NCBI RefSeq assembly: GCF_001612765.1
Contig: NZ_BDBB01000001.1
Span: 62,001-126,000 of the forward strand
Source of the DNA: Nocardia arthritidis NBRC 100137
GTDB lineage: Bacteria; Actinomycetota; Actinomycetes; Mycobacteriales; Mycobacteriaceae
Direction: 5' to 3'
Length of the DNA: 64,000 nucleotides
Below the pieces are notes generated by a model. It was not told the DNA's origin and did not search any database. It saw nothing but the letters and a program-made list of their open reading frames with translations. The position numbers were made by a program, and so were the translations under genes. Positions 48,147 to 58,113 of the stretch are shown here, piece by piece (positions within the stretch are counted from its first letter, which is position 1; the number at the start of each line of letters is the position of its first letter).

Positions 48147-50063
48147 TTACTCTTCCGGTGCATCGGGGAAAGCCTGCTGGGTGTAACCACCCCGCAGCGT
48201 TCCCTCCAGATAGGCCGCCCGGCAGGCGCGGCGGGCGATCTTGCCACTGGACGTGCGCGGAATCGAACCCGCGGGCACCAGCAGCACGTCGCGAACGGTC
48301 ACGCCATGGCGCTGCGAGATCGCCGCACGCACCGCGTCGGCGATGGGCAGCGGGTCGGCCTTACCCGCACCCGGTCCTCGCTCGCCGACGATGACCAGCT
48401 GCTCGGACGCGTCGTCGGCATCGAACTGCAAGCCGGAATGGCTGCCCTGCTCGAACACCTCGGCCGGGAGCTGGTTGGCAGGCACCGAGAACGCCGCCAC
48501 GAAGCCCGGACGCAGCGCGGTGCTGGCTTCCTGCGCGGAGAATTCCAGGTCCTGCGGATAGTGGTTGCGGCCGTCCACGATCACCAGGTCCTTGACCCGG
48601 CCGGTGATGTAGAGCTCGCCCTCGAAGTACACGCCGTAGTCACCGGTGCGCATCCAGTTCGCGTCCGGCGCGGTGCCGTCGGCATGGCTGCCTTCGGCCA
48701 GGCGCTCGGTGACCCTGTTCTGGAACGTCGCCGCGGTCTCGTCGGGACGACCCCAGTAGCCGATGCCCATGTTGCTACCGTGCAGCCAGATCTCGCCGAC
48801 GTGCCCGTCGGGCACCTCGCGGCCGCCGCCACCCGATTCCACGGACTCCGGATCGATGATCGTCGCCCACTGCGACAGCGCGACATAGCCGCAGGACACC
48901 TGCGCGATCGCGTTCTCATGGCTCGGATCGACCTTCACCATGCGGCCCGCGTTGAGCTCCTTGCGGTCGACGTAGGTGACCTTCGCCTCGTCCTCGTGCT
49001 TGGTCGCGGACACGAACAGCGTCGCCTCGGCCATGCCGTAGCACGGCTTGATGGCGGTCTTGGGCAGGCCATAGGGGGCGAACGCCTCGTTGAACTTCTT
49101 CATCGATGAGGTGGTCACCGGCTCGCTGCCGTTGATCAGGCCGATGACGTTCGACAGGTCCAGCGACTCGCCGTTCTTCGGCAGACCGCGCGCCGCGGCG
49201 TGCTCGAACGCGAAGTTCGGTGCGGCGGCGAAGGTTCCGGCGCCGTCGGAGACCGCCGCCAGTTCCTTGATCCAGCGGTAGGGACGGCGCACGAACGCGC
49301 TCGGCGACATGATGGTGATGTACTTGCCGCCCACCGCGGGCAGGATCACCGTCAGCAGGCCCATGTCGTGGAACAGCGGCAGCCAGGTGACGCCGCGGGA
49401 GTTCCAGTCCAGCTTGATCGCGTCGACCATTTGCAGCAGGTTGGTGCCCACCGCGCGGTGGGTGATCTCGACGCCCGCGGGCACCCGGGTGGAACCCGAG
49501 GTGTACTGGAGGTATGCGATGTCGTCGATCGCGATGTCCGGGCGCACCCAGCTCTCGCCGACGCTGTCGGGAATCGCGTCCACCGCGATGATGCGCGGAC
49601 GCTGAGCCGCGGGCAGCGAGCGGAAGAACTGCCGGACCCCGGCCGCGGAGGAGCTCGCGGTCAGGATGGCCGAGGGCTCACAGTCGCCGAGCACCGCGTG
49701 CAGGCGATCGGTGTGGCCCGGCTCGTCCGGGTCGAACAGCGGGACCGAGATGGTGCCCGCGTAGATCGCGGCGAAGAAGGAGATCACGTAGTCCAAGCCC
49801 TGCGGCGCGAGGATCGCGACCCGGTCGCCCGGGTTGGTCACCTGCTGCAGTCGAGCGGCCACCGCGCGCAGCCGAATACCGAACTCACGCCACGTCAGCT
49901 CCTGCGCCTCGCCGTCGCGCTCGCGCGAGTAGTCGATGTAGCGATACGCCAGGGTGTTCGCGTCGTTCCGGGTGTGCTTCTCGACGTGATCAACCAGGGT
50001 GTGATCCTCGGGAATGCGGATGTTCCCGGTTTCGTCCAGGTAGTCGTCGAAAGTCTCTTCCAT
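48147..50063 (-). CDS. fadD32: Long-chain fatty-acyl-AMP ligase FadD32
   Basis: Activates the meromycolic acid as acyl-AMP and loads it on the N-terminal ACP of Pks13. 638 aa from ATG 50063 ([13 protein letters not shown]), almost the same as Rv3801c (637). Motifs: [18 protein letters not shown] for ATP binding, [56 protein letters not shown] and [12 protein letters not shown]. An upstream extension of the frame is rejected because AGAAGGA sits directly before 50063. Confidence 0.97.
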   Translation of the reverse strand: MEETFDDYLDETGNIRIPEDHTLVDHVEKHTRNDANTLAYRYIDYSRERDGEAQELTWREFGIRLRAVAARLQQVTNPGDRVAILAPQGLDYVISFFAAIYAGTISVPLFDPDEPGHTDRLHAVLGDCEPSAILTASSSAAGVRQFFRSLPAAQRPRIIAVDAIPDSVGESWVRPDIAIDDIAYLQYTSGSTRVPAGVEITHRAVGTNLLQMVDAIKLDWNSRGVTWLPLFHDMGLLTVILPAVGGKYITIMSPSAFVRRPYRWIKELAAVSDGAGTFAAAPNFAFEHAAARGLPKNGESLDLSNVIGLINGSEPVTTSSMKKFNEAFAPYGLPKTAIKPCYGMAEATLFVSATKHEDEAKVTYVDRKELNAGRMVKVDPSHENAIAQVSCGYVALSQWATIIDPESVESGGGGREVPDGHVGEIWLHGSNMGIGYWGRPDETAATFQNRVTERLAEGSHADGTAPDANWMRTGDYGVYFEGELYITGRVKDLVIVDGRNHYPQDLEFSAQEASTALRPGFVAAFSVPANQLPAEVFEQGSHSGLQFDADDASEQLVIVGERGPGAGKADPLPIADAVRAAISQRHGVTVRDVLLVPAGSIPRTSSGKIARRACRAAYLEGTLRGGYTQQAFPDAPEE

Positions 50064-50252
50064 TCCTTCTTCTCCTCCGAGGCACACGCAGCAAGACGGC
50101 GAATCGCCGCTATTACCTGTGAGGCCCCGACTCGCTTTCGCCCGCGGGTGCTCCAAGTGCAGAGCCAGCCTGCAGATTTTGTGCGGTCTGCGCGGTGACC
50201 GCTTATCGGCTAGATGTACTCAAACCAGAGTCATGTTACAGAGAAGACCGGC

Positions 50253-51296
50253 TCACTCGTCCCGCAGCAGGGGAATAACGGGGGCGAACGCGTCCATCTG
50301 GGTGGGGAATACACCGACGTAGGACATCGAGGTGAGCTGCCGCACACGGCGGATCTGCTCGGCGATCTCCTCGAATGTGCCGATCGCCACGTAGGGCGAG
50401 TTCAGGATGTCCTCGACGGACAGCTGAACATCGACTTCCAGGTTCGGGTGCAGTCCCCGGTCCAACGCCGACAGCGCCATCTCCGCGGTCTTCTCGCGAT
50501 CGTCGGTGATCACGACCGCGGTGACGGCCCAGTTCAGTTCGATGTCGGCGAACCGGTCACCGGCGGCCTCCTTGATCAGATTCACCTTTTCCACGGCCTT
50601 CTCGATGGTGATGCCGGAGAGCAGGCCCTTGCCGTTCTTGGTGGTCACCGGAACGACGGAGATGATGTCGGCGTGCTTGGCGGCCAGGCGCAGCATCTTC
50701 GGACCGCCGCCGCCGGTGCAGATCGGCGGGCGCGGGCCCTGCCGCGGCCTCGGAGTGCCTTTGATGCCCCGGACCTGGTAGTGCTTGCCCTCGAAGGTGC
50801 ACTCCTGGCCGCGCAGCAGCACGTCGAGAATGGTCAGCGCCTCGTCGAGCTTCTCCAGCCGGACTCCGGGCGATTCGTAGGCGATGCCCGCGTTGTCGAA
50901 CTCCTCCTTGATCCAGCCCGCGCCGAGGCCGACCTCGAGCCTGCCCTTGGACAGCACGTCGATGGTCGCCAGGTCCTTGGCCAGCACGACGGGGTGGCGG
51001 AAACCGTTCGCCAGCACCGACGTGCCGAGCCGGATCTTCTCGGTGGCCTGGGTCAGCGCGCCGAGCGCGGCGATCGGACCGATCTGCTCGCCGAGGTGAT
51101 CGGGCACCACGAAGGTGTCGAAGCCGTATTCCTCGGCCTGCTGAGCGGTCTGCACGAACTTGCGCGCGCCGCCCTCCTGCTTGTTTCCCTCGCCGGCCGC
51201 CGCGAAGCGGAACGGGCGCAACGGAGTGCCCAGCGCGGACAACGCAGCATCCGCGTCACGGCTCGCCGTGGTGGCCGGTGCGGCGGCTTCTGTCAT
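50253..51296 (-). CDS. LLM-class F420-dependent oxidoreductase
   Basis: A 347-aa TIM-barrel protein of the luciferase-like family. Conserved pieces are FDTFVVPDHLGEQIGP, IRLGTSVLANGFRHPVVLAKDLATIDVLS, RLEVGLGAGW and ICTGGGGPKMLRLAAKHAD. Family members use F420 (or FMN) to reduce or oxidise diverse substrates. ATG 51296 has GGAG upstream. It is inserted between fadD32 and the cutinase gene, where M. tuberculosis has none, in the same direction as both. A role in envelope lipid metabolism is only suggested by position. Confidence 0.88.
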   Translation of the reverse strand: MTEAAAPATTASRDADAALSALGTPLRPFRFAAAGEGNKQEGGARKFVQTAQQAEEYGFDTFVVPDHLGEQIGPIAALGALTQATEKIRLGTSVLANGFRHPVVLAKDLATIDVLSKGRLEVGLGAGWIKEEFDNAGIAYESPGVRLEKLDEALTILDVLLRGQECTFEGKHYQVRGIKGTPRPRQGPRPPICTGGGGPKMLRLAAKHADIISVVPVTTKNGKGLLSGITIEKAVEKVNLIKEAAGDRFADIELNWAVTAVVITDDREKTAEMALSALDRGLHPNLEVDVQLSVEDILNSPYVAIGTFEEIAEQIRRVRQLTSMSYVGVFPTQMDAFAPVIPLLRDE

Positions 51297-51465
51297 GAAC
51301 TCATGCTCCTGGCTGTAAGGAAAATACGGGCGCGACGCCCGCCCGGGTCTGCGCTGCGGTGGTGCCCGGCGTCGCGATCATCAGCGCACTTTACAGCGTG
51401 CTACCCAACTCGAGTTGCGCTTGTCACGCCAAGGGGGTGCGGGGTATCTCACGGTCTGTGAATTC

Positions 51466-52452
51466 TCACGAATGGGCCGGATGCGGCGCTGCCTCGATGA
51501 GGCCCGCCACCCAGTTGGTAGTCCACTGCGTCGCGGTGGTGCCGTCACCGTCGACAACGTAGGTGTTGTAGAGGGCGTGCACCGGGTTCCCCGCCGCCCG
51601 GACCAGCGAATTCACGCTGCCCACGATGTTCCACGGACTCAGTGCCTCCCGTGGGGCATCGCAGATCAGATCCCCGGGCGCGCACATGGTGTAGGTGCGG
51701 TCGGCCAGCGCGCCGAAGCCCCCTTGACGCGGACCGGTCATCGTGATGCCGGGCACGTTCAACCCCTTGAGCGCGACTTCGGCACCCACGCCGGGCACGG
51801 GCGTCCCGATCTGGATCGGCTGCCCCTGGCCGTTCTCGCCGGTGCGGCGTCCGTCGGCGATCAACGTCACGCCGAGCACCAGATCGGCGGGCACCGGGCC
51901 GTCGCCCGCGCCGATCCGCGCGGCGACGTCACCCGCGATCACCGCACCTTGGGAGAACCCGGCGAGCACGTAGGTGGTCAACGGGCACTCCTGATGCCGT
52001 GCGGCCATGGCGTCGACCATCCGCGCCGTGCCCTCGGACCGGCTGTTGTTGTAGGACTGCTGGCCGTCCGGCGGGATCGCGATCGGATTGGAGAACTGCG
52101 CGACGTAGGGAACGGTGTACACGTCCACCCGCTCGCTGGGGAACCGCTGGGTGATCGGACCGGAGACGTTGAGCATCAGCGACACCGGGTTCGCGGTGGG
52201 ATTGTGCGGATCGTCGAAGCTGTTCGACTCCCAGGTGCCGGGCACCGAGATCATCTGCACGTCGGGACAACTGGCCGGCTGCGAAGTCGGCCGCTCCGGC
52301 GGCTTCGGGCCCGGGCCGGGCGGGCGCAGACGTCCCGCCAGCAGATACCACAGCAGCAGGACCACCAGGACGATCAGCAGCACGACGCCGATCACGACCA
52401 GACATCCCGCCGGCCTGAACCGGCGGGAGGTCGAACGGGAACGCGAACTCAC
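51466..52452 (-). CDS. Membrane-anchored cutinase-like esterase (Culp6/Rv3802c type)
   Basis: A 328-aa serine esterase of the cutinase family. Residues 15-38 form an N-terminal membrane anchor, followed by a Pro-rich linker. The catalytic domain has CPDVQMISVPGTWES, the nucleophile elbow GFSQGA and late residues YNTYVVDGDG. Rv3802c, in the same place in M. tuberculosis, is an essential phospholipase/thioesterase linked to mycolate metabolism, so this protein is its likely counterpart. GTG 52452 overlaps the stop of the lipoprotein gene upstream, implying coupled expression. Confidence 0.93.
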   Translation of the reverse strand: MSSRSRSTSRRFRPAGCLVVIGVVLLIVLVVLLLWYLLAGRLRPPGPGPKPPERPTSQPASCPDVQMISVPGTWESNSFDDPHNPTANPVSLMLNVSGPITQRFPSERVDVYTVPYVAQFSNPIAIPPDGQQSYNNSRSEGTARMVDAMAARHQECPLTTYVLAGFSQGAVIAGDVAARIGAGDGPVPADLVLGVTLIADGRRTGENGQGQPIQIGTPVPGVGAEVALKGLNVPGITMTGPRQGGFGALADRTYTMCAPGDLICDAPREALSPWNIVGSVNSLVRAAGNPVHALYNTYVVDGDGTTATQWTTNWVAGLIEAAPHPAHS

Positions 52453-52973
52453 TGGCAGTAGGTGGCGCGAGCGGTGGTGATGTAGATCTGCCCGGCCTTC
52501 TCCACCGGCATCTTGGCCGGGTCGAAGGACGGATCGGAACCTGCCATGGCGTTGACGAAGGTCATCAGATCTTGATCGGACGCACCGGCGGCGGTGCCCT
52601 GGCAGACGTACGCTCCGATGCTCAGCGCGATGTCCGGGGTGGACGGGGTGACACCCTGTTTGGCCAGCTCGTCCAGGAACCGCTTGTCCTTGTCGGTGAG
52701 CTTCGAGGTGTCCGCGGGCGGGACGGCTTCGGTTGGCACCGGCTGCGGACGCTCGGGGGCCACCGTCGTCGTGGGCTGCTCCGGCGCGGGAGCGGGCTGA
52801 CCGGTGTCGGCGGGCGTCGATGCGGCCGGCGACGTCGTCGTCGCCGTCGTGGTGCGGGCAGGCGTCGACGGTGTGCTCGTCGCGGTCGAATCATTGTCGC
52901 CGCACGCGGCGAGCAGGCCGGTCGCGGCGAGCGCCACGACTACGCCGAATACCTTTCCACGGGTCCGATGCAT
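52449..52973 (-). CDS. DUF732 lipoprotein with Pro/Thr-rich linker
   Basis: A 174-aa exported lipoprotein. The lipobox LLAAC lies at residues 20-24 after a typical signal core. The mature protein starts with a ~65-residue Thr/Ser/Pro/Ala-rich, unstructured linker, then a small DUF732-like domain (KDKRFLDELAKQGV, IGAYVCQGTAAG, YCQ) with two cysteines that could pair. Its stop overlaps the cutinase start, so the two envelope proteins are made together and may cooperate outside the membrane. DUF732 has no known activity. Confidence 0.85.
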   Translation of the reverse strand: MHRTRGKVFGVVVALAATGLLAACGDNDSTATSTPSTPARTTTATTTSPAASTPADTGQPAPAPEQPTTTVAPERPQPVPTEAVPPADTSKLTDKDKRFLDELAKQGVTPSTPDIALSIGAYVCQGTAAGASDQDLMTFVNAMAGSDPSFDPAKMPVEKAGQIYITTARATYCQ

Positions 52974-53369
52974 GAATTCTTGTCCTCGATCTGTCGCTGA
53001 GCGGGGGTCGGGTCGCCCACCAGGCTAGCGGTGTTCAATTTGCCGCGCTGTGCTGGTTTGGCCGCGACTCCGTCGCGGCGTGTTCCTGGCTCGCGTCCGA
53101 GCGACCGCCGCTGGCGACTTCGTCGCGAACGCGGCGGCCACTCGGACGCCTGCCGGGCCGCGAACAGAGCATGTTCGGTCTCGCTCTGCTCGAAACCGGG
53201 AGCTGGGCCGACGCGTGCGTATCGGCAGTACCCGCCGGTCGGATGCACGATGTGCGGCCGGGTGAGCCGCCGCGTTACGGCCCGTAGCGACTTCGGCGTA
53301 GAAGTGGGGGTCGGCGGCTCGACGCGCCGCTCCGCGGGCGACCTTCGCCACCGCGTGGACCGGCCCCTC
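52974..53369. other. Intergenic region, no gene seen
   Basis: About 400 bases between the lipoprotein start and the end of the LGFP esterase. Several open frames exist on both strands but they lack ribosome binding sites and look like chance G+C-rich frames. It presumably holds the promoter for the lipoprotein-cutinase pair. Confidence 0.5.
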
Positions 53370-55244
53370 TCAAAGGGCGTGCACTTCCGGTTTGCCGTCG
53401 CGCACCGTGATGAAGCCGCCTTGGAAGTTCTGCTGCACGCCGTCGGAGATGGGAAACTCGTCGCCGGTGGGGTAACCGAGTTTGCCGTTCTCGTAGCCGG
53501 TCTCGCGCCAGGCGTCCAGCACCGGGCCGTTGCGCACCGCCCAAGCGCCGGAGACGGGGCTCCAGTAGATGTTGCCGCCTTCGAATCGGCTGAACCGGCC
53601 CAGTTCCTTCAGCGCCTGTTCCTCGTCGACGGGGAAGCCGAGTGGGCTGTTCTCGAAGCCGAGCTGGGCGTACTTGCCGAGGATCAAACCCTGGACACGG
53701 TGCACGCCGGTGGCTGCGCTGTAGTAGAACGGGCCGTTCTCGAAGGCTTGCACGGCACCGTCGCGGCTCGGTGTCTTGATCTCCGGCGCGACCGGATAAC
53801 CGGCGGGGCCGCGTTCGAACCCCTGCTTGCCCCATTCCTCCAGGATCGCGCCGCGGACCACCTGGGCGCCGGTCTGCGGCGTCCAGTACAGCGAGCCGTT
53901 CTGGAAGAACTGGTACTTACCGCGACCGTCCTCCAGCGCGCGCTCCTCGCTGGTCGGCAGGCCGAGCGGTCCGGTGGGCCCCCCGGCCGCCTGGTAGCCC
54001 GCGCCGAACAAACCGCCGACCGAGTACGCGCCGCTACCCGGCGTGTGGAACACGCGGCCGCCCGCGAAGTCCTGAGCGGTGCCTCCCGCCACCGCGTACT
54101 CCCCGGTGAGGCATTCGCCGAGCCAGCCCGCGGCGGCGGCGGCCACCGGGCCGATCGCACCGCCCGGCTGGCAGGCGGGCTTGCCCTGGTCGACGCCCAG
54201 CGCGGAGGCGGCCTGAGCCCAGGACTGGCGCATCTCGAAATCCCAGTACGGCCAGGAGTGGGTGCCGGACGGGCGATAGTTCACCTGCGCCGGGATGGCC
54301 AGCTTGGACAGCTTGGTCACGAAGTTCTGCGAGGTGAGCCGGGCGAGGATCTCCAACCCCATGCCCGCGATGTTCGTGCTCACGCCGGGTATGCCGAGGG
54401 CCTGATCGTAGGGTCCGATCGCGCCGCTGCCGCTGGAGATGTAGAGGCTGACGCCGCGCAGCTTGTCGGCCAGCATGTACGGGTCGTGCGCTTCCCACTC
54501 CGGTCCGGTCTGCGGACCCCACATGGCGGCGGAGTCGAACCCGCCCGCGTCGCGCATCGCGAACTCGATGGCCTGGGGCATACCCAGCGTCGTGGTGGTC
54601 AAGAAGCCCGAGTACGAGGCGGCGTGCCGCACGAAGCCGGGATTGCGGGCGGCCAGGAGCATCGCGGCCGTGCCGCCCATCGACAGGCCTTCCATGCCCC
54701 GCACGCTCGTCGCCCGCCAATGGCTCTCCAGCAGCGGCGGCAGTTCCTTGGTCAGGAAGGTTTCCCACTTGTAGGTGCGGCCGTTGTCCGGCTCCAGCCA
54801 ATCGGTGTAGAAGCTGGACTGTCCGCCGATGGGCAGCACGACGGTGACGTTCTTGTCGGCGAAGAAATCGACCGCCCCCGCCTCCTTGGTCCAGCCGTTC
54901 TCGTCGTCGGTCGCGCGCAGGCCGTCGAGCAGAAACAAAACGGGAAACCTGGCCTCCGGACGGGCGTTCCAGTCCCTGGCCAGCAGCAACTGCACCTGGA
55001 TCGGCGCACCCATGGACGGCGAGATCACCCACAACGCGACGCGGCGGTCACTGAGCCACTGGACCTTCTCCAGCACGGGCGCGGCCACGGCCACCGTGGG
55101 TTCCGCAGCCGCGGGCGCCTCGACGGACATGCCCGCGGCTAGGGGGACCACCAGTGCGGTGGCGAGCAGCATCAGCCGCTCACGTGCCGAACGGGCGACG
55201 AGACGCCCGCGTCTACCGCAGCTACCGCGCGTAATCCCTGCCAC
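53370..55244 (-). CDS. Antigen 85-type mycolyltransferase with C-terminal LGFP repeats
   Basis: A 624-aa exported protein. After a long basic signal peptide (to about residue 47, APAAAEP) comes an esterase-D/antigen-85 domain with QSSFYTDWLEPD, the nucleophile GLSMGGTAAM and the His in SGTHSWPYWDF. The C-terminal ~230 residues hold four LGFP-type repeats (GPLGLPTSEE, GPAGYPVAPE, SPLGFPVDEE, GKLGYPTGDE), thought to bind cell wall. Corynebacterial PS1/Cmt1 has this same combination; mycobacterial Ag85 proteins lack it. It likely transfers mycolates to trehalose or arabinogalactan while anchored to the wall. GTG 55244 is used; ATG 55172 is an alternative. Confidence 0.92.
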   Translation of the reverse strand: MAGITRGSCGRRGRLVARSARERLMLLATALVVPLAAGMSVEAPAAAEPTVAVAAPVLEKVQWLSDRRVALWVISPSMGAPIQVQLLLARDWNARPEARFPVLFLLDGLRATDDENGWTKEAGAVDFFADKNVTVVLPIGGQSSFYTDWLEPDNGRTYKWETFLTKELPPLLESHWRATSVRGMEGLSMGGTAAMLLAARNPGFVRHAASYSGFLTTTTLGMPQAIEFAMRDAGGFDSAAMWGPQTGPEWEAHDPYMLADKLRGVSLYISSGSGAIGPYDQALGIPGVSTNIAGMGLEILARLTSQNFVTKLSKLAIPAQVNYRPSGTHSWPYWDFEMRQSWAQAASALGVDQGKPACQPGGAIGPVAAAAAGWLGECLTGEYAVAGGTAQDFAGGRVFHTPGSGAYSVGGLFGAGYQAAGGPTGPLGLPTSEERALEDGRGKYQFFQNGSLYWTPQTGAQVVRGAILEEWGKQGFERGPAGYPVAPEIKTPSRDGAVQAFENGPFYYSAATGVHRVQGLILGKYAQLGFENSPLGFPVDEEQALKELGRFSRFEGGNIYWSPVSGAWAVRNGPVLDAWRETGYENGKLGYPTGDEFPISDGVQQNFQGGFITVRDGKPEVHAL

Positions 55245-55338
55245 AGAAGCTTTGTACTCCCGTTATAGCGACGTTTACGGGAGACACGCGCTTCGTAGCA
55301 AACTATGTTCGCTGCCCCGGATCAGGGCTGGCCCCGAA

Positions 55339-55379
55339 CGCAATTCAGGCCGCACCGAAACGGTGCGGCCTGAATTGCG
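55339..55379 (-). terminator. Perfect 19-bp hairpin terminator
   Basis: Stem 55339-55357 with 55361-55379, no mismatch, three-base loop, 15 bases past the stop of the Ag85 gene at 55395. Only TT follows on the minus strand. Confidence 0.75.
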
Positions 55380-55394
55380 AGAAGGTGGATCAGA

Positions 55395-56435
55395 TCACCA
55401 GGCGCCGGTGGCGTCCAGGATCATGTTGCGGGAGGCGAACAGCTGGCCCTCCCAGTACTTCCAGGAGTGGGTGCCCGCGGCCGGGAAGTCGAAGCGGGCC
55501 GGGATACCCAGCGAGCTCAGGCGAGCCTGGAACGCGCGGGTGTTGACCAGCGAAAGGGCTTCCAGCGCCATCGCGTTACCGGTGTTGAACACGCCGACCG
55601 CCGAGTTCGGCTGGTCGAACTGACCCGGCAGGCCGCTGGCGGCCGAGATGTACATCGGCAGCCCCTTCAGCTGCGGCGCGAACACGAACGGGTCCATCCG
55701 CAGCCACTGCGGGCTCCACGGCGCGGCCATCGAGTCGACGTTGAAGCGGCCCGCGTCCAGCATCGCGACGCGGATCGCCTCGCGCATGCCCGGCGCGGAG
55801 ATGTTCAGGTAGCCCGAGTAGGAGGCGGCGAACTTGAACTGGTCGCGGTGGTAGGCCGCGAGAGCCAGCGCCGCGCTACCGCCCATGGACAGGCCGACGA
55901 CCGCGTTGTTGGTGCGCGAGACGCCGTAGCCCTCCAGGAAGGCCGGGAGCTCCTTGGTGAGGAAGGTCTCCCACTTGTAGGTGGTCTTCTGGCCGTTCAG
56001 GTTCGACGGCGCGTACCAGTCGGTGTAGAAGCTGGACTGGCCGCCGACCGGCATCACCAGGGTGATGTTGTCGTTGCCGAACTGCTGCAGCGCGTTGGTC
56101 TCGAACGACCACGCGTTGCGGTCGTCGCGGGCGCGCAGGCCGTCGAGCAGGTAGAGCGCCGCGTTACCGCCGCGCGCAGCCCACTGGACCTGGACCTTGA
56201 TCGGGCCCATGCTGGAAGGGACCATCAGGTCCTCGAAGCCACCCGCGGGCGCTCGCAACACCGGCGCGTGCGCCGACGGCGCCGCGGTGGCGAGCGTCGG
56301 GGTCGCCAGGCCCGCGGCGATCGGTAGCGCCAATGCGGCGGCACCGACAGCCAGAATTCGATTACGCCAACCGCGAGGCGCGCCTCGTCGTCCCGACTGT
56401 GTTCTCTTCGGCGCGGCCGCCCTGCCGAAACGCAT
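55395..56435 (-). CDS. Antigen 85-family mycolyltransferase
   Basis: A 346-aa exported esterase-fold protein that probably transfers mycolic acid between trehalose mycolates and arabinogalactan. ATG 56435 is preceded by AGGA. Signal region: basic NRILAVGAAALALPIAAG with cleavage near ATAAPSA. Hallmarks: SSMGPIKVQVQWA, LLDGLRARDD, QSSFYTDWYAPS, KWETFLTKELPAF, nucleophile GLSMGGSAAL and the His of GTHSWKYW. It lacks the Gly/Ser insertion of the two paralogues on its right. Position matches fbpD/fbpA of M. tuberculosis. Confidence 0.93.
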   Translation of the reverse strand: MRFGRAAAPKRTQSGRRGAPRGWRNRILAVGAAALALPIAAGLATPTLATAAPSAHAPVLRAPAGGFEDLMVPSSMGPIKVQVQWAARGGNAALYLLDGLRARDDRNAWSFETNALQQFGNDNITLVMPVGGQSSFYTDWYAPSNLNGQKTTYKWETFLTKELPAFLEGYGVSRTNNAVVGLSMGGSAALALAAYHRDQFKFAASYSGYLNISAPGMREAIRVAMLDAGRFNVDSMAAPWSPQWLRMDPFVFAPQLKGLPMYISAASGLPGQFDQPNSAVGVFNTGNAMALEALSLVNTRAFQARLSSLGIPARFDFPAAGTHSWKYWEGQLFASRNMILDATGAW

Positions 56436-57023
56436 GAATCCTGCTCTCTTTCTGCTGTTGTGGTGCCACCTCGCCACCCGAAGGGCGAAGCGGCACCCGT
56501 GTTGCCAACGAGACGCGCGTCACGGACATGGTCCCGACAATCCAGTCCCCGTGACGGCGCTACAACGATCTGGTCACACTTGCGCTCGCTGGACGATATT
56601 CGACGGTCCCCGCTTTAGCAAGATCCGAGGTCTTTCCACTGGCCGAAATCCGTCCGTTTGCGCAAGGTAATGATGCGGTGACCTTATCGCGTTCTCGCGG
56701 TGATGTCGTCTTGGATCGCAAGATATTCGCGCTCCTGGCGGGAACTGTCACCGACCCGAGATCTTCGCAATCCCGGCGTCCGGCTCGCACGGAGCCGGCA
56801 CACCGCACATCCGGTCGACGAGACAAAGACCCGGCAGGACCGTTGACCGAGATGTGATCGGCCTCGAGATCTGCCGTGATAGCCATAAGAATGACCGCTA
56901 GCAAACAGTTCTAGCTCCGACGATCCTACAACAGCGATCACACAGCAAACACAGCGGAGACATCCGGGCCCCATCGTCCGGACCCCTACAACCCCCAGTT
57001 CGCCCCACCCCTACCGCGAACAC
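56436..57023. other. Long intergenic region upstream of the Ag85 gene
   Basis: About 590 bases, less G+C-rich than the flanks, with no credible coding frame on either strand. It must contain the promoter and leader for the Ag85 gene starting at 56435; no clear operator, riboswitch or repeat was recognised. Confidence 0.5.
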
Positions 57024-57042
57024 CCAGCGCCGCAGGCGCTGG
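57024..57042 (-). terminator. Short hairpin after Ag85 gene at 57052
   Basis: An 8-bp perfect stem CCAGCGCC/GGCGCTGG with a GCA loop, 10 bases past the stop. No T-run, so the call is weak. Confidence 0.4.
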
Positions 57043-57051
57043 AAATCCAAC

Positions 57052-58113
57052 TCAGCCGATGTTCGCCGACATATCCGGAATCATTCGCATGGCCTCGTCG
57101 GACCAGTTGTTCCAGGCGTGAATACCGAACGGCGGGAAGGAGTACACGGCGTTGCCGCCGCCCAGCGTCGCCATCCGGACCTGGAACGCGCGGGTGTTCG
57201 CCAGGGCCAGGGTCTCCAGACCCATGCCGTTGAGGGTGCCGAAGCTGGGCGGGTCGGTGGCCGAGGGCAGGCCGCTGGCCGCGGCGATCCACAGGCGGGT
57301 GCCGTTGCGGATCAGGTTGGGGGCGAACACGAACGGGTCCATCCGCAACCACTGCGGACTCCACGGCGGGGCCATCGAGTCGACGTTGTAGCCGCCCGCG
57401 TCCAGCATGGCGGCGCGGATCGCCTCGCGCATGCCCGGCGCCGAGTTGTTCAGGTACCCGGAGAACGAGCCGGCGAAGCTGAACTGGTCCGGGTGGTAGG
57501 CGGCCAGGGTCAGCGCCGCGCTGCCACCCATCGACAACCCGAAGGCGCCGTTGCGATTCGGGTTGAACCCGAGCCGGTCGCGCAGCGCCCAGCGCAGGTT
57601 GTTGGTCAGGAAGGTCTCCCACTGGTAGCGGTAACTCTTGCCCGGCCCGCCCGCGAACCCGTCCAGCCCGCCGGAACCGGTGCTCGAGCCGCTACCCGCC
57701 GGGATGCCCAGGAACTCGCTCGGCGCGATCCAGTCGGCGTAGAAGCTCGACATGCCGCCGACCGGCATGACCACGTTGACGTTCTGGCCGGCCAGGACTT
57801 GCGGGATGTTCGTCTCGATCTCCCAGCCGTTCAGCGACTCCGGCGCCCGCATGCCGTCGAGCACGTAGACGACGCGGTTGGTGTTGCCGTCCGCCGCCCG
57901 CAGGATCCGGGTCTTGATCGGGCCCATGCCGGAATCTACCCAGAAGTCGAAGGCCGCGGGGTCGAAGGCCGCCGATGCCGTGGCGCCGGTGCCCGCGATG
58001 GTCGTGCCGAGCGGCAACAGCAGCGCTACGGCGACGCCGAGGATGGACCGTCGCAACCACGAACCGGATGTTCGAGACCTCTCGGGCCCGCGCTTCCCGC
58101 GCGCACTACGCAT
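57052..58113 (-). CDS. Antigen 85-family mycolyltransferase with Gly/Ser insertion
   Basis: A 353-aa exported mycolyltransferase-like protein from ATG 58113 (a GTG one codon earlier is possible). Signal peptide to about residue 48 (ATASAAF). Core motifs: SGMGPIKTRIL, VLDGMRAPES, MSSFYADWIAPS, QWETFLTNNLRWAL, nucleophile GLSMGGSAALTL and His in GIHAWNNW. Between the FYADW loop and the WETFLT helix it carries a Gly/Ser-rich insertion of ~25 residues (GSGSSTGSGG, then FAGGPGK) absent from the paralogue at 55395. It is the tandem sister of the gene at 58414. Confidence 0.93.
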   Translation of the reverse strand: MRSARGKRGPERSRTSGSWLRRSILGVAVALLLPLGTTIAGTGATASAAFDPAAFDFWVDSGMGPIKTRILRAADGNTNRVVYVLDGMRAPESLNGWEIETNIPQVLAGQNVNVVMPVGGMSSFYADWIAPSEFLGIPAGSGSSTGSGGLDGFAGGPGKSYRYQWETFLTNNLRWALRDRLGFNPNRNGAFGLSMGGSAALTLAAYHPDQFSFAGSFSGYLNNSAPGMREAIRAAMLDAGGYNVDSMAPPWSPQWLRMDPFVFAPNLIRNGTRLWIAAASGLPSATDPPSFGTLNGMGLETLALANTRAFQVRMATLGGGNAVYSFPPFGIHAWNNWSDEAMRMIPDMSANIG

